Assembly: GCF_026155325.1 (NCBI RefSeq)
Contig: NZ_JAPFPW010000002.1
Span: 1 to 64,000 of the forward strand
Source: Desulfobotulus pelophilus
Lineage (GTDB): Bacteria; Desulfobacterota; Desulfobacteria; Desulfobacterales; ASO4-4
Reading direction: 5' to 3'
Length of the DNA: 64,000 nucleotides
Shown here: positions 33,565 through 42,593 of the stretch, piece after piece
Layout: every line of letters begins with the position of its first letter
How positions within the stretch are numbered: position 1 is the first letter of the stretch
Notes under the pieces: generated by a model
Database searches by the model: none
Seen by the model: the letters and a program-made list of their open reading frames with translations, nothing else
What the model was told of the DNA's origin: nothing
Translations under genes and position numbers: made by a program

Positions 33565-34328
33565 TAGTACAGTCCGTTTCTGATCAGGGAGACGAAGGTT
33601 TCGGGATCGAGGCTTGCGCCGCCCACAAGGGCACCATCAACATCGGAAAGAGCTATTAACTCTTTGATATTGGATGGTTTAACGCTGCCACCATACAGAA
33701 TCCGTATGCGCTTGGCAAGGTCTTTTTCAAAGCAGTCTGCCAAGGTTTCCCGCAAAAAAGCATGGACCTCCTGAACCTGATCCACGCTGGCGGTTTTTCC
33801 TGTTCCAATGGCCCATATAGGTTCATATGCTAGGATCAGAAATTCCGCGTCCGTCACGGAGAGGCCTTTTACCGCTTCGCGCACCTGTTTGTCAAGTACT
33901 TTGAAAGTACGTCCTTCATTTCTCTGAGCATCACTTTCGCCGACACAGAGAATCGGTCCGATTTTATTTAGAATTGATGCCCGTATCTTTTTTTGGATAA
34001 GACTATCCGTTTCTGAAGAATACTGGCGGCGCTCAGAGTGGCCCACTATGACGAACTGACAGCCGCATGCCTTCAGCATGGGTGCGGAAATTTCTCCCGT
34101 AAAGGCCCCTTGCGGTTCTGTGTGAACGTTTTGGGCTGCCAGGAGAAAAGGTGTATCCTTAAGTTTCTCCGCTACGGTCAGGAGGGCAGGGAAAGATGGA
34201 GCAAGGGCAATATCCGCCGTGGCCGGAAGGCTGGAGAGGCTGGTAATGATGGACTCTGCTGTCTGTGCCGCTTCTTCAGGTGTTTTATGCATTTTCCAGT
34301 TGGCGACAATGAATGTTCTACGATCCAT
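33564..34328 (-). CDS. tpiA: Triose-phosphate isomerase
   Basis: 254 residues, normal TIM length. The N-terminal Asn-Trp-Lys (IVANWKMHKTPEE), active-site His in VIGHSERRQY, catalytic Glu in LAYEPIWAIGTGK and the phosphate loop RILYGGSVKPSN are intact. It interconverts DHAP and glyceraldehyde-3-phosphate. It follows gap by 20 bp and is coupled to secG. Confidence 0.96.
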   Translation of the reverse strand: MDRRTFIVANWKMHKTPEEAAQTAESIITSLSSLPATADIALAPSFPALLTVAEKLKDTPFLLAAQNVHTEPQGAFTGEISAPMLKACGCQFVIVGHSERRQYSSETDSLIQKKIRASILNKIGPILCVGESDAQRNEGRTFKVLDKQVREAVKGLSVTDAEFLILAYEPIWAIGTGKTASVDQVQEVHAFLRETLADCFEKDLAKRIRILYGGSVKPSNIKELIALSDVDGALVGGASLDPETFVSLIRNGLY

Positions 34329-34348
34329 GGTATCTACCTTTCTCCCGA

Positions 34349-35356
34349 TTATGATGCCTTTCCGATATGTGCGGCAAGGTCCACCATTCGCTGGGAATAG
34401 CCGGTTTCATTGTCGTACCATGCCAGTACCTTGACCATGTCTTCCCCAATGGTTTCAGTGGTGGGTGCGTCCACAATGGAGGAGAGGTGGCAGCCGTTGA
34501 AGTCCATGGAAACCAGCGGTTTTTCCTCAAACCCTAGAATTCCTTTCAGGGAGCCTTCGCTGGCGGTTTTAAGGGCAGCATTCACTACGGCTTTTGTGAG
34601 GCCCCTGCTTTCCGTGTTGACTACAAGATCGATCATGGACACATTGGGGGTAGGTACGCGAATGGAGAGCCCATTGAGTCGGCCCTGAAGGGATGGGAGT
34701 ACAAGCCCCACGGCTTTGGCGGCACCGGTGGTGGTGGGGACCATAGAGAGTCCTGCAGCCCTTGCCCGGCGAAGGTCCTTATGGGGGAAATCCAGAATTC
34801 GCTGGTCCCCTGTGTAGGAATGAATGGTGGTCATGAGTCCCTGGCGTATGCCGAAGTTTTCCATGAGAATTTTGGCGACGGGAGCCAGGCAGTTGGTGGT
34901 GCAGGATGCGTTGGAGACAATGAAATGTTTTTCGGGGCGGAAGGTGTCTTCGTTGACTCCCATGACAAAGGTGGCATCAGGATTTTGCCCCGGCGCTGAA
35001 ATGATAACTCTTTCAGCGCCTGCTTTTAGATGGGCGGCGGCTTTTTCCCTGTCCCGGAACATGCCTGTGCATTCTGCCACGATGTTGATGCCAAGCTCCT
35101 TCCATGGCAGCTCGGACGGATCTTTCTTGGAAAAGAATGGGATGGTACGCCCATTAACAATAATGGCATCCTCCCGTGCTTCTATCGAGGCATTGAGTCT
35201 GCCATGCACGGAATCATAGGCCAGCAGGTGGGCCATGGTTTCCGGTGTGGTGAGATCATTGATGGCAGCAATTTCCACATCCGGGTGGTCCATGGCACAG
35301 CGGAATACCACGCGGCCGATACGTCCCAGGCCATTGATGGCGACTTTAACAGTCAT
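34349..35356 (-). CDS. gap: Glyceraldehyde-3-phosphate dehydrogenase, type I
   Basis: 335 residues. The Rossmann start VAINGLGRIGRVVFR, NAD-selecting Asp in AAINDLTTPE and the catalytic NASCTTNCLAP (Cys plus downstream His in TTIHSYTGDQ) are all present, and WYDNETGYSQRMVDL closes the protein. It works with tpiA in glycolysis and gluconeogenesis. The start overlaps the rimI-like stop by 4 bp, so the sugar-phosphate genes sit at the end of the larger minus-strand train. Confidence 0.96.
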   Translation of the reverse strand: MTVKVAINGLGRIGRVVFRCAMDHPDVEIAAINDLTTPETMAHLLAYDSVHGRLNASIEAREDAIIVNGRTIPFFSKKDPSELPWKELGINIVAECTGMFRDREKAAAHLKAGAERVIISAPGQNPDATFVMGVNEDTFRPEKHFIVSNASCTTNCLAPVAKILMENFGIRQGLMTTIHSYTGDQRILDFPHKDLRRARAAGLSMVPTTTGAAKAVGLVLPSLQGRLNGLSIRVPTPNVSMIDLVVNTESRGLTKAVVNAALKTASEGSLKGILGFEEKPLVSMDFNGCHLSSIVDAPTTETIGEDMVKVLAWYDNETGYSQRMVDLAAHIGKAS

Positions 35357-35814
35357 GACTCCTCCTTCAGGGTCTTGATCATATTGATGGCATCTGTGCC
35401 ATCGGGATAATATTGTTTGCGGATACCAGTAGAGGTAAAGCCCAGGTTGCGGTAGAAAGCCTGGGCTGCGGTATTGTTTTGAGCCACTTCAAGAAAGATA
35501 AGGGGCCAGTCGGAAGCAGCGGCCCTGATAAAAGTTTCCTGTATGAGGGTGCGTGCAATCCCCCTGTGCCTGCAGTCCGGATGTACGGCGATCTTTAAGA
35601 TCTCAATGCCATCGGCCACGTCCCTGCTGCACAGGTAGGCTATGGGGCGTTGTCCCATAATGACCACCTTGCACAGGGCTCCCGGAAAAAGAAGCTCTGC
35701 CATGAAATCCTGTTTTTTCCATGGGAAGGGGAAAAGGGATCCCTCGAGTTCTGTGATACAGGCGAGATCTTCGGAAACCATGGGGCGGATGAGGGTGTTA
35801 TCCCTTCTGGGCAC
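35353..35814 (-). CDS. rimI: GNAT acetyltransferase, RimI-like
   Basis: 153 residues of a single GNAT domain. LEGSLFPFPWKKQDFMAELL at the start and the acetyl-CoA binding loop AVHPDCRHRGIARTLI (RxxGxA) followed by FLEVAQNNTAAQAFYRNLGF match ribosomal-protein S18 alanine acetyltransferases of the RimI type. It has a short C-terminal extension. It overlaps the PTS EIIA gene upstream by 17 bp and gap downstream by 4 bp. Other N-terminal protein acetyltransferases remain possible. Confidence 0.82.
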   Translation of the reverse strand: MPRRDNTLIRPMVSEDLACITELEGSLFPFPWKKQDFMAELLFPGALCKVVIMGQRPIAYLCSRDVADGIEILKIAVHPDCRHRGIARTLIQETFIRAAASDWPLIFLEVAQNNTAAQAFYRNLGFTSTGIRKQYYPDGTDAINMIKTLKEES

Positions 35815-36226
35815 TGCGGGGCATTCCTTTCAGTACTCCACTGGCTAGCGTAATACTGCGTTTCCCATGGGCTTCCAGCTGTGTTCCTATCTCGTGGATA
35901 GGAACACGCTTTCGTAAGCTGATGGCGCGGATGAGGAGGGGCAGGTTGACACCGCTGATTACCTCTATCCTTCCTTCTTCCAGAAAAGAATAGCTTAAGT
36001 TGGAAGGGCTGCCGCCGAACATGTCCGTGAGAATCAGCAGGCCTTGTCCCTGATCCATTTTTTTCAGGGTCTCGGCAATGGTTTTGCGGATCGTGTCTGC
36101 ATCCTCACGGATGTTGACGGATACGGAACTGACAAGCTGAGGTTTTTCGCCAAGAATGAACTCTGCAGCATCAATCAGTGCCTGACCCAGCTGGCAGTGG
36201 GTTACAACGGTAATTCCGATCATCAA
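35798..36226 (-). CDS. PTS EIIA component, mannose family
   Basis: 142 residues. The phosphorylatable His10 lies in ITVVTHCQLGQAL, and ILTDMFGGSPSNLSYSFL with VISGVNLPLLIRA are the EIIA-Man family blocks. No EIIB, EIIC or EIID genes accompany it, so it is likely a regulatory phospho-carrier that acts beside PtsN and RapZ rather than in sugar uptake. The stop overlaps the rimI-like start; rapZ ends 28 bp upstream of its start. Confidence 0.88.
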   Translation of the reverse strand: MMIGITVVTHCQLGQALIDAAEFILGEKPQLVSSVSVNIREDADTIRKTIAETLKKMDQGQGLLILTDMFGGSPSNLSYSFLEEGRIEVISGVNLPLLIRAISLRKRVPIHEIGTQLEAHGKRSITLASGVLKGMPRSAQKG

Positions 36227-36253
36227 TTTTTATTTCCCGATTAAGGGTTCGTG

Positions 36254-37138
36254 TCAGGCGAAGGCGGACTGGCGCAGGATATCCCTGTGACTGATGCCAA
36301 TCTGGCCGACCCGTCCCTGCAGGTATTCAAAGATACGACGGGCTATGGCAACGGACCTGTGTCGTCCACCGGTACAGCCTATCCCCAGGGTGAGATAAGC
36401 TTTGCCCTCTCTTTTATACAAAGGGATCAAATAGTCAAGAAGGTCGAGGTATTTTTGTAGAAAGAGCTGTGTTTCCTCCTGGAACAGGATGAAGTCCCGT
36501 ACAGCCGGATCTTCTCCTGTGAGGTCCCTGAGATCCGGATTGAAATAGGGGTTAGCCAGAAAGCGCACATCCATAAGAAGATCCATGTTTCTGGGTAGTC
36601 CGTATTTGAAGCCGAAACTTAACAGGTCTATCCGGAGGGTGTCTGTGGAGATGCAGTGCTGGGCGATGCCCATGATCAGTGCTTTGAGGCTGTGTACTGT
36701 TGTTTCAGAGGTGTCAATGACGTGATCGGCATTTTCCTTCAAGGGGGACATTCGTAGAATTTCTTCCCGAATACCGTCCAGCAGGGAACTGCTCTGGGCA
36801 AGGGGGTGCTGACGCCGGGTCTGGCTGAAACGATCCAGAAGTACATCTTCCCTCGTGTCGAGGAATATGAGCTGAAAACTCCAGCCCTGGTTGCGGATTT
36901 CTGTAAAGATGCGGGCATGGCTTTCGATGAAGCTTTTTTCCCGGATGTCCATGATAAAGCCGAGGCCATTGAAGTCCGTAGAGCCGCTGTGGATACGCAG
37001 TTCAAGGAATTTAGGGAGAAGGGAAACGGGCAGGTTGTCTACGCAATAGAAGCCTGCGTCTTCGAGAGCCGCTGCAGCCGTGCTTTTCCCAGATCCGGAA
37101 AGTCCTGTAATTACAATTATTTTTCCGTTAGCTTCCAT
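36254..37138 (-). CDS. rapZ: RNase adapter / nucleotide-binding protein RapZ
   Basis: 294 residues. The Walker A motif ITGLSGSGKSTAAAAL, the RapZ block RIDLLSFGFKYGLPRNMDLL and the C-terminal LTLGIGCTGGRHRSVAIARR are all present. In enteric bacteria RapZ guides decay of the GlmZ small RNA to control glucosamine-6-phosphate synthesis. Outside that group it is a conserved nucleotide-binding protein of less certain role. It sits between ptsN and the mannose-type EIIA in the Ntr-PTS cluster. Confidence 0.95.
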   Translation of the reverse strand: MEANGKIIVITGLSGSGKSTAAAALEDAGFYCVDNLPVSLLPKFLELRIHSGSTDFNGLGFIMDIREKSFIESHARIFTEIRNQGWSFQLIFLDTREDVLLDRFSQTRRQHPLAQSSSLLDGIREEILRMSPLKENADHVIDTSETTVHSLKALIMGIAQHCISTDTLRIDLLSFGFKYGLPRNMDLLMDVRFLANPYFNPDLRDLTGEDPAVRDFILFQEETQLFLQKYLDLLDYLIPLYKREGKAYLTLGIGCTGGRHRSVAIARRIFEYLQGRVGQIGISHRDILRQSAFA

Positions 37139-37174
37139 GGGGCCTGCTTGTTTTCATGTAGTGGGTGTTTGTTT

Positions 37175-37633
37175 CTAAAAATCTTCATCCATAGGTGCGA
37201 TGGCAGCACGGACCATGTCGGCACTGGATGCCCTACGGAGCGCGTCCCTTATGGCTGGATCCCTCAAAAGCCTGGAAATTCTGGCGAGAACCTTAAGGTG
37301 CAGGCCTGTGGATGCAGCGGGTGTCAGTATGACGAAAAAGATATGCACGGGTTTGTTGTCCATGGCATCAAAGGAGACTCCCCGGCGGCTTTTTCCAAAA
37401 ATAAGGATAAGATCCCCGATGCCCTCCAGTTTACCATGGGGAATGGCAATCCCATTTCCAATGCCTGTGCTGCCCAGTCGTTCCCTTTCCAGCAGCACCT
37501 CTATCAGGGCTTCTCTGGGGGGTGTGTTCGCGTGGCATAGGGGCGCAAGCAGTTCAGACAATGCCGTAATTTTATCCCGGGCCTGCAGATCCGTGAGAAT
37601 GGTCTGGTCGGTCAGGACATCCAGGAGTTTCAT
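37175..37633 (-). CDS. ptsN: PTS IIA-like nitrogen regulatory protein PtsN
   Basis: 152 residues. The phosphorylation site is in STGIGNGIAIPHGKL, and ILTPAASTGLHLKVLARISR is the EIIA-Fru/Ntr C-terminal block. It is a regulatory EIIA of the nitrogen PTS, which links phosphoenolpyruvate status to potassium transport and sigma-54 genes in other bacteria. Its genes lie next to hpf and rpoN as in most proteobacteria. It starts 97 bp after the hpf stop, with a hairpin between. Confidence 0.93.
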   Translation of the reverse strand: MKLLDVLTDQTILTDLQARDKITALSELLAPLCHANTPPREALIEVLLERERLGSTGIGNGIAIPHGKLEGIGDLILIFGKSRRGVSFDAMDNKPVHIFFVILTPAASTGLHLKVLARISRLLRDPAIRDALRRASSADMVRAAIAPMDEDF

Positions 37634-37688
37634 CGTGTGTAACCTTGTATGCTGTCATGAAAAATCATGAAAAGGATCCTTTTCGTGC

Positions 37689-37718
37689 GCCCTCTGGAAA
37701 GATTTCTTCCCAGAGGGC
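37689..37718 (-). terminator. Hairpin between hpf and ptsN
   Basis: gccctctgg (37689-37697) pairs perfectly with 37710-37718 around a 12-base loop, just after the hpf stop. No U-tract follows on the minus strand, so it may be a pause or mRNA-stability element rather than a full terminator. Confidence 0.5.
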
Positions 37719-37730
37719 AGGGCGATGGAA

Positions 37731-38297
37731 TCAGGCCGTAGGTTGAATCAGGCCCATATCCCCGTCTTTTCGCAGGTAGAGAACATTTACCTGGTTGGTT
37801 TGTGCATCTGTGTATACGATAAAGTCTTTGTCTGATATGGCAAGTTGCATGGCTGCTTCCTCGGCGTCCATGGGTTTAAAATACATGGATTCCACCACAA
37901 GTCCCGGTGGAGAAGAGGGGGCCGCTGGCTCCTCTTCTTCGGACTGGCGGATGGCAGCAGCTTCTGCCATGGATGCCTCGGCGCCTTTAATTCCCCCTTT
38001 GGAGACAGGGCGTTTTTCTCTTTTCTTTTCTTTGCTTCGCCGGATCTGTTTTTTGAGTTTGTCTACCACAAGGTCAAGGGCTGCGTACATGTTTTCCGTT
38101 TCTTCCGTAGCCTGAAGATTAAGACGGTCACAGGTTATGCGCACTTCTGCAATGTGACGGATTTTTTCCACGGATAAAACTACCTGTGCCTCTGCCGGGC
38201 TGTCAAATTGTTTATCCAGCCGGGCAAGCTTGCTGGCGGCGTAGTCTTTGAGTGCTTCCGAGGGTTCGATGTTTTTGAAGGTCACTGCTGTCTTCAT
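37731..38297 (-). CDS. hpf: Ribosome hibernation promoting factor, long form
   Basis: 188 residues. The N-terminal domain (~1-100) starts MKTAVTFKNIEPSEALKDYA and ends in the basic stretch KLKKQIRRSKEKKREKRP; an Ala/Glu/Pro linker follows, and the C-terminal domain (~130-185) has VVESMYFKPMDAEEAAMQLA. That two-domain layout is the long HPF that dimerises 70S ribosomes into 100S particles. It lies between rpoN and ptsN, the classical position. Confidence 0.93.
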   Translation of the reverse strand: MKTAVTFKNIEPSEALKDYAASKLARLDKQFDSPAEAQVVLSVEKIRHIAEVRITCDRLNLQATEETENMYAALDLVVDKLKKQIRRSKEKKREKRPVSKGGIKGAEASMAEAAAIRQSEEEEPAAPSSPPGLVVESMYFKPMDAEEAAMQLAISDKDFIVYTDAQTNQVNVLYLRKDGDMGLIQPTA

Positions 38298-38402
38298 GAT
38301 GGGCCTCCCTGGTGGGTTTGGTTCGAAGTCCTCTATGGCTGTCCTGCCGCTGCCGGATATGGTTTCTGCGGCAGGATCAATGCTGTTTGCGACTGATATG
38401 AC

Positions 38403-39833
38403 TCAGTACTGTCTGCGTTTGCTGGAGGGAAGAATTTTTAGAATTTCCCTGTATTTGGCAATGGTTCTTCTGGCAATGCGGATATTATGATCCTTTTCAA
38501 GAATGGCTGCTAGTTTCAGATCGCTGTAAGGATTTTGCGGATGTTCGCTTTCCACCAGCTGCTTGATTTTTTCAAGGACGCTGGCCGATGCGAGGGCTTC
38601 TCCCTCAACTCTGTTTATGGAGCTGTTGAAAAAATACTTGAGCTCAAAAAGACCCTGTGGTGTGTAGGCATATTTGTTGGTTGTAACCCGACTGATGGTG
38701 GATTCATGCATTTGTATGTCCTGGGCTACATCCCTCAGTACCATGGGCTTTAAATGGGTAATGCCTTTTTCAAAGAAGTCCCTCTGAAAGCGTACAATGC
38801 TTTCCATTACATTATAGATGGTTTTCTGGCGCTGCTGGATACTTTTGATCAGCCACGAGGCGGAGCGCATTTTTTCCTGAAGATAATCTTTGGTTTCCCC
38901 GGATATTTTTTCGCCGGTGCGCATGGCTTTTTTATAATATGGGTTGATATGCAGCCTTGGCAAACCATCATCATTCAGGGTTATAATGAAGTCATCATTC
39001 TGTCTGTATACATAGATATCCGGTGTAATATAAACCGGGGCTTCATTATGATACTCCCGGCCGGGTTTGGGTTCCAGCGACCGAATGACGGCGACGGCAG
39101 CAATAATGGTTTCTATGGGAAGCTTCAGGCTTTTGGCAATGGCTTTAAAATTTTTGTTCTCAAGATGCTTGAGATGTTGGGAGATGATTTTTTCAACAAT
39201 TTCTGAGTGGATGCCGAGTCGTTCTGTCTGCAGCAGCAGGCATTCCTTAAGGTTACGGGCTCCTACGCCTGCAGGGTCAAAGGACTGGACAAGGGAGAGG
39301 GTTTTGCCGACCTTTGCTTCGGGACAGTTGCATACCTCAATGATTTCTTCCAGGGTGGCATCGAGATAGCCGTCTGTGTTGATGTTTCCGATGATGAGGC
39401 TGGCAATCTGCTGGGTACGGATATCGGTTTCCGCCATGGAAAGCTGCCAGAGCAGATGTTCATGCAGGCTCTCCTTGCCGGAAACAAAATTCTCGTAGCG
39501 TGGGCCGTCTTTTTCCTCGGATTCAAAGTGAACCCTGCCGGCACTGCTGTACTCATCCAGATAGCTGTCCCAGTCGGTTTCAGGACTGACGGTTTCCCCG
39601 ATTTCCACTTCCTTGAGACCCTCTTCCGTAGCAGGAGATTCCGGGGTTTCCGGGGTCTCCGGCTCAGGGGCTTCCATGCGTTCCTCAAGGGCAGGGTTTT
39701 GTTCCAGTTCCTGCTGGATGGCATCCACAAGTTCAAGCCGGGAAAGCTGTAGCAGTTTGATGGCCTGCTGCAGCTGGGGTGTCATGACAAGTTGCTGGGT
39801 CAGTTTAAGCTGTTGTCGGAGTTCTATGGCCAT
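38403..39833 (-). CDS. rpoN: RNA polymerase sigma-54 factor
   Basis: 476 residues. The N-terminal activator-interacting region (LRQQLKLTQQLVMTPQLQQA) is followed by an acidic linker, the core-binding domain, and the C-terminal HTH with the RpoN box ARRTIAKYRE (about residues 457-466). It directs transcription from -24/-12 promoters and depends on AAA+ activators such as the regulator at 49.5 kb. The stop of lptB lies only one base upstream of the rpoN start, so the two are coupled. Confidence 0.97.
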   Translation of the reverse strand: MAIELRQQLKLTQQLVMTPQLQQAIKLLQLSRLELVDAIQQELEQNPALEERMEAPEPETPETPESPATEEGLKEVEIGETVSPETDWDSYLDEYSSAGRVHFESEEKDGPRYENFVSGKESLHEHLLWQLSMAETDIRTQQIASLIIGNINTDGYLDATLEEIIEVCNCPEAKVGKTLSLVQSFDPAGVGARNLKECLLLQTERLGIHSEIVEKIISQHLKHLENKNFKAIAKSLKLPIETIIAAVAVIRSLEPKPGREYHNEAPVYITPDIYVYRQNDDFIITLNDDGLPRLHINPYYKKAMRTGEKISGETKDYLQEKMRSASWLIKSIQQRQKTIYNVMESIVRFQRDFFEKGITHLKPMVLRDVAQDIQMHESTISRVTTNKYAYTPQGLFELKYFFNSSINRVEGEALASASVLEKIKQLVESEHPQNPYSDLKLAAILEKDHNIRIARRTIAKYREILKILPSSKRRQY

Positions 39834-39834
39834 T

Positions 39835-40557
39835 TTATAACCGGAATCCGTCTCCTAAGTAGTTTTTTCGGGCTACGGGACTGGAAGCAATGGCTTCGGG
39901 CGAGCCCGACTCCACAACTTTACCGGAATGCAGGATGAATGCTGTATCGCAGACCCCCAGAGTTTCCCGTACATTGTGATCAGATATAAGTACACCAATA
40001 CCCCTCTGGGTCAGATAGGCAATGATGCCCTGGATGTCGCTGACAGCCATGGGGTCCACGCCTGCAAAGGGCTCATCCAGAAGAACAAAGGCCGGATCTG
40101 TGGAGAGGACCCGGGCAATTTCAAGCCTTCTGCGTTCTCCGCCGGAAAGGACCGTTGCTGGCTGGGTAGCCAGGTGGCGTATGCCGAGTTCGTCCAGCAG
40201 AGAATCTGCTTTCTGGTTGCGTTCCCATCGGCCCATGTTAAGATTTTCAAGGATGATGAGAATATTATCCCTTACAGAAAGCTTCCTGAATATGGATGCC
40301 TCCTGAGGCAGGTAGCCGATTCCGTACCGCGCCCGCATGTACATGGGATAGTCTGTCAGATCCTTATCGTCAAGGAAAACCCTGCCGCCATCGGGTCTGA
40401 TGAGGCCTACCGCCATATAGAAGGTGGTTGTTTTACCGGCACCGTTGGGGCCAAGAAGGCCAATGACCTGACGGCTTTCCACGTCAATGGACACCTCATC
40501 CACCACCTTGCGGTTTCCGTATTTCTTTTCTAGTCCCTGCAGTCGTAAAACGGGCAT
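39835..40557 (-). CDS. lptB: LPS export ABC transporter ATPase LptB
   Basis: 240 residues. Walker A is GLLGPNGAGKTTTFYM, the signature LSGGERRRLEIARVL, Walker B VLLDEPFAGVDP and the switch His is in ISDHNVRETLGV. It powers extraction of LPS from the inner membrane with LptFG (not in the window). It lies between lptA and rpoN, the usual neighbourhood. Confidence 0.97.
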   Translation of the reverse strand: MPVLRLQGLEKKYGNRKVVDEVSIDVESRQVIGLLGPNGAGKTTTFYMAVGLIRPDGGRVFLDDKDLTDYPMYMRARYGIGYLPQEASIFRKLSVRDNILIILENLNMGRWERNQKADSLLDELGIRHLATQPATVLSGGERRRLEIARVLSTDPAFVLLDEPFAGVDPMAVSDIQGIIAYLTQRGIGVLISDHNVRETLGVCDTAFILHSGKVVESGSPEAIASSPVARKNYLGDGFRL

Positions 40558-40577
40558 GGAGTCCTCTCCTTGGAATA

Positions 40578-41540
40578 TCAGAAAGAAGGTGAGCTGTCGG
40601 GGTGCAGGGTGCCTGACGCCCCTCCGGAGATTTGGACCTCTCCGGTTTTTCTGTCCAGCACTATGATGGGACCTTGCAGCATGTTGCCTCCGCTGCGTTC
40701 CATGCGGGCCGGACTGCCCGTCAGAACAACGGTGTCATCTTCAGCTGTGTAGATGGCCCTGTCTCCGGAGGCATTGCCATCATGCTGGGTCAGCTGAACC
40801 TTTCCTTCCGCAATGGCCCTCTCGATGGTGGGGGCGGAGGATGCTTCCGGTTTCTGATCCGGGTTGCTGTCCTGTTCTTTGTAATGGATGGTGATGGTAT
40901 CTGCCCTGAGATCCGTTCCCGGTTGAATAATATGGACATTGCCGGTTAGCGTAAGGGTTCTTTCCGTAAAATCCCATTTCTGGAGGAGGGCCGAAGCCGT
41001 TGTGGGTCCAGTTTCCCTGCTTTCAGGTGAACGGTCTTCCAGGGTGGTGGGGGTTTGTTTCGTTCCCCGAACCTCCATGCGTTCCTTGAGGCGGTCATAG
41101 AAGATGCTGTTGCCGGTAATGTGGATATCCGGATGCAGGATTTCAGCAGGAGCTCCGTCAAGAAAAAGATGCTGGGGCTGGCCCTCATACCGGGCCTTGT
41201 CAGCAAAGGCCTGCAGATCTTCAGAGCTTACCCGCACAAAGCCTTGGGCTGTAAGGCTTTCCAGCTTGTCCGGCGATGGTGTTGCATCCATGGACTGGGG
41301 AAAGAATCGGATTCGGATGGTTTCTGCCCGGAGATCACCGTCGTTGCCGAAAATTCGGGCTTCTCCCTGCATATGGATCTGGCGGGTCCGGGTTTCCCAT
41401 TCCTGCTCTCTGCTTTCAAAATGAAGAACTCCTGGATGTTCTGTGCTGCGGGCAGCTGCTGGAAAGAGGCCGGTCAGGGCCGCTAAAAACAGAAGCGACA
41501 GTATGCAGCGCAGGAAGTCAGGGAGAAGGCGGCGCATCAT
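40578..41540 (-). CDS. lptA: LPS transport periplasmic protein LptA (long form)
   Basis: 320 residues, longer than the ~185-residue enteric LptA. An N-terminal signal segment (CILSLLFLAALTGLFPAAA) precedes two stretches of OstA-type beta-jellyroll repeats, e.g. MQGEARIFGNDGDLRAETIR, ITGNSIFYDRLKERMEVRG and TGNVHIIQPGTDLRADTITI. The repeats pile up into the bridge that carries LPS across the periplasm; the extra length implies a longer monomer. The start overlaps the lptC stop by 23 bp, and lptB begins 20 bp downstream. Confidence 0.85.
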   Translation of the reverse strand: MMRRLLPDFLRCILSLLFLAALTGLFPAAARSTEHPGVLHFESREQEWETRTRQIHMQGEARIFGNDGDLRAETIRIRFFPQSMDATPSPDKLESLTAQGFVRVSSEDLQAFADKARYEGQPQHLFLDGAPAEILHPDIHITGNSIFYDRLKERMEVRGTKQTPTTLEDRSPESRETGPTTASALLQKWDFTERTLTLTGNVHIIQPGTDLRADTITIHYKEQDSNPDQKPEASSAPTIERAIAEGKVQLTQHDGNASGDRAIYTAEDDTVVLTGSPARMERSGGNMLQGPIIVLDRKTGEVQISGGASGTLHPDSSPSF

Positions 41541-42081
41541 GGACCATTCCTTTCACATTCCCCTGAAAACGGATCCGGTTTTTGGGGATATCATAGGAGG
41601 CGGCATCGGACTTAACCTGGAGTCCCTGTCCCCGGACTTCCGTTTTAACGGGAGATATGAGCTGTTGATTTTCCGATTTGTAATGGAGTTCTTCGCTCAG
41701 AAGGGTGTACTCCGGGTGCTCCACCGTAACGGATCCTTTGAGCAGTATGTCTTTAGAGGTCATGTGCAGAAGGCCAGAGCGGGCGCGGGCACTGATGGGA
41801 ATATCTTCTGCGGTGATGTAGGTCACGAGCACATTGATCAGGCCCACGGCCTCTCCCTTGCGGTCATAGTCAGCCCTGTCTGCCGTGAGTATCCAGGTAA
41901 TTTTTCCGTTTTCTGTTGCCGTATGACGGAAATTGGAGAGGGAAACATCCGATTGCTGAAGAAGGGATTCCGGAGGCAGCGGAAGGGTCAGGCGCTCCAC
42001 CAGAAAAAGAAGAAGGGTGGTGGTAATAAGCCCTGCGGCAAACAAAATCAGAAAGATCCGTTTACGGCGCCCTGGCTTCAT
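41518..42081 (-). CDS. lptC: LPS export protein LptC
   Basis: 187 residues from the ATG at 42081, which overlaps the kdsC stop by 4 bp; 20 further in-frame codons lie inside kdsC. One N-terminal transmembrane helix (RIFLILFAAGLITTTLLLFL) is followed by a periplasmic OstA-like domain with ISARARSGLLHMTSKDILLK and VEHPEYTLLSEELHY. LptC relays LPS from LptBFG to LptA. It is weakly conserved in sequence, so the assignment leans on the order kdsC-lptC-lptA-lptB. Confidence 0.85.
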   Translation of the reverse strand: MKPGRRKRIFLILFAAGLITTTLLLFLVERLTLPLPPESLLQQSDVSLSNFRHTATENGKITWILTADRADYDRKGEAVGLINVLVTYITAEDIPISARARSGLLHMTSKDILLKGSVTVEHPEYTLLSEELHYKSENQQLISPVKTEVRGQGLQVKSDAASYDIPKNRIRFQGNVKGMVHDAPPSP

Positions 42082-42593
42082 TGGAGAGCGTTTTCCACAA
42101 TGGCAGGCCAGAGATCCTTGGCTTTCAGAATGGCTTCGCATACTTCACGTACAGCCCCATGGCCCCCGGAGTTCCGGGTGGTGAAGTGTACCCGGTCTCG
42201 GACCTCGGCAGCTGCGTCAGGTACGGTGATGGAAAGGCCTACCCGTTTCATCAGGCCAAGATCGGGAAGATCGTCTCCCATAAAGGCCATGGCTTCGGGC
42301 TGCAGCCCGGTGGTCTTCACGATTTCGGGAAGGATGGCAGCCTTGTTCCGCACGGCGTCCCAGATCAGCTCTATGCCTAGATTGGCCAGCCGGTGGCGCA
42401 GGGCAGGTGCCGCCCTGCCCGTAACAATACCGACCTGGATTCCGGCATTCATGAGCAGCCGTATCCCCAGTCCGTCCTTTACGTTGAAAATTTTGGTTTC
42501 TTCGCCACTGTCACTGTAAATAACCGTTCCTGTTGTGAGAATGCCGTCCACATCCAGAAGCAGCAGGGAGATGTCTGAGAAGGAGGTTTTCAC
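42078..42593 (-). CDS. kdsC: Kdo-8-phosphate phosphatase KdsC
   Basis: 171 residues, a tetrameric HAD phosphatase without a cap domain. Motif I is LLLLDVDGILTTG, with the KdsC marker SGEETKIFNVKDGLGI next to it, motif II IVTGR and motif IV MAFMGDDLPDL. It removes phosphate from Kdo-8-phosphate. The start overlaps the kdsA stop by 4 bp. Confidence 0.95.
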   Translation of the reverse strand: MKTSFSDISLLLLDVDGILTTGTVIYSDSGEETKIFNVKDGLGIRLLMNAGIQVGIVTGRAAPALRHRLANLGIELIWDAVRNKAAILPEIVKTTGLQPEAMAFMGDDLPDLGLMKRVGLSITVPDAAAEVRDRVHFTTRNSGGHGAVREVCEAILKAKDLWPAIVENALQ

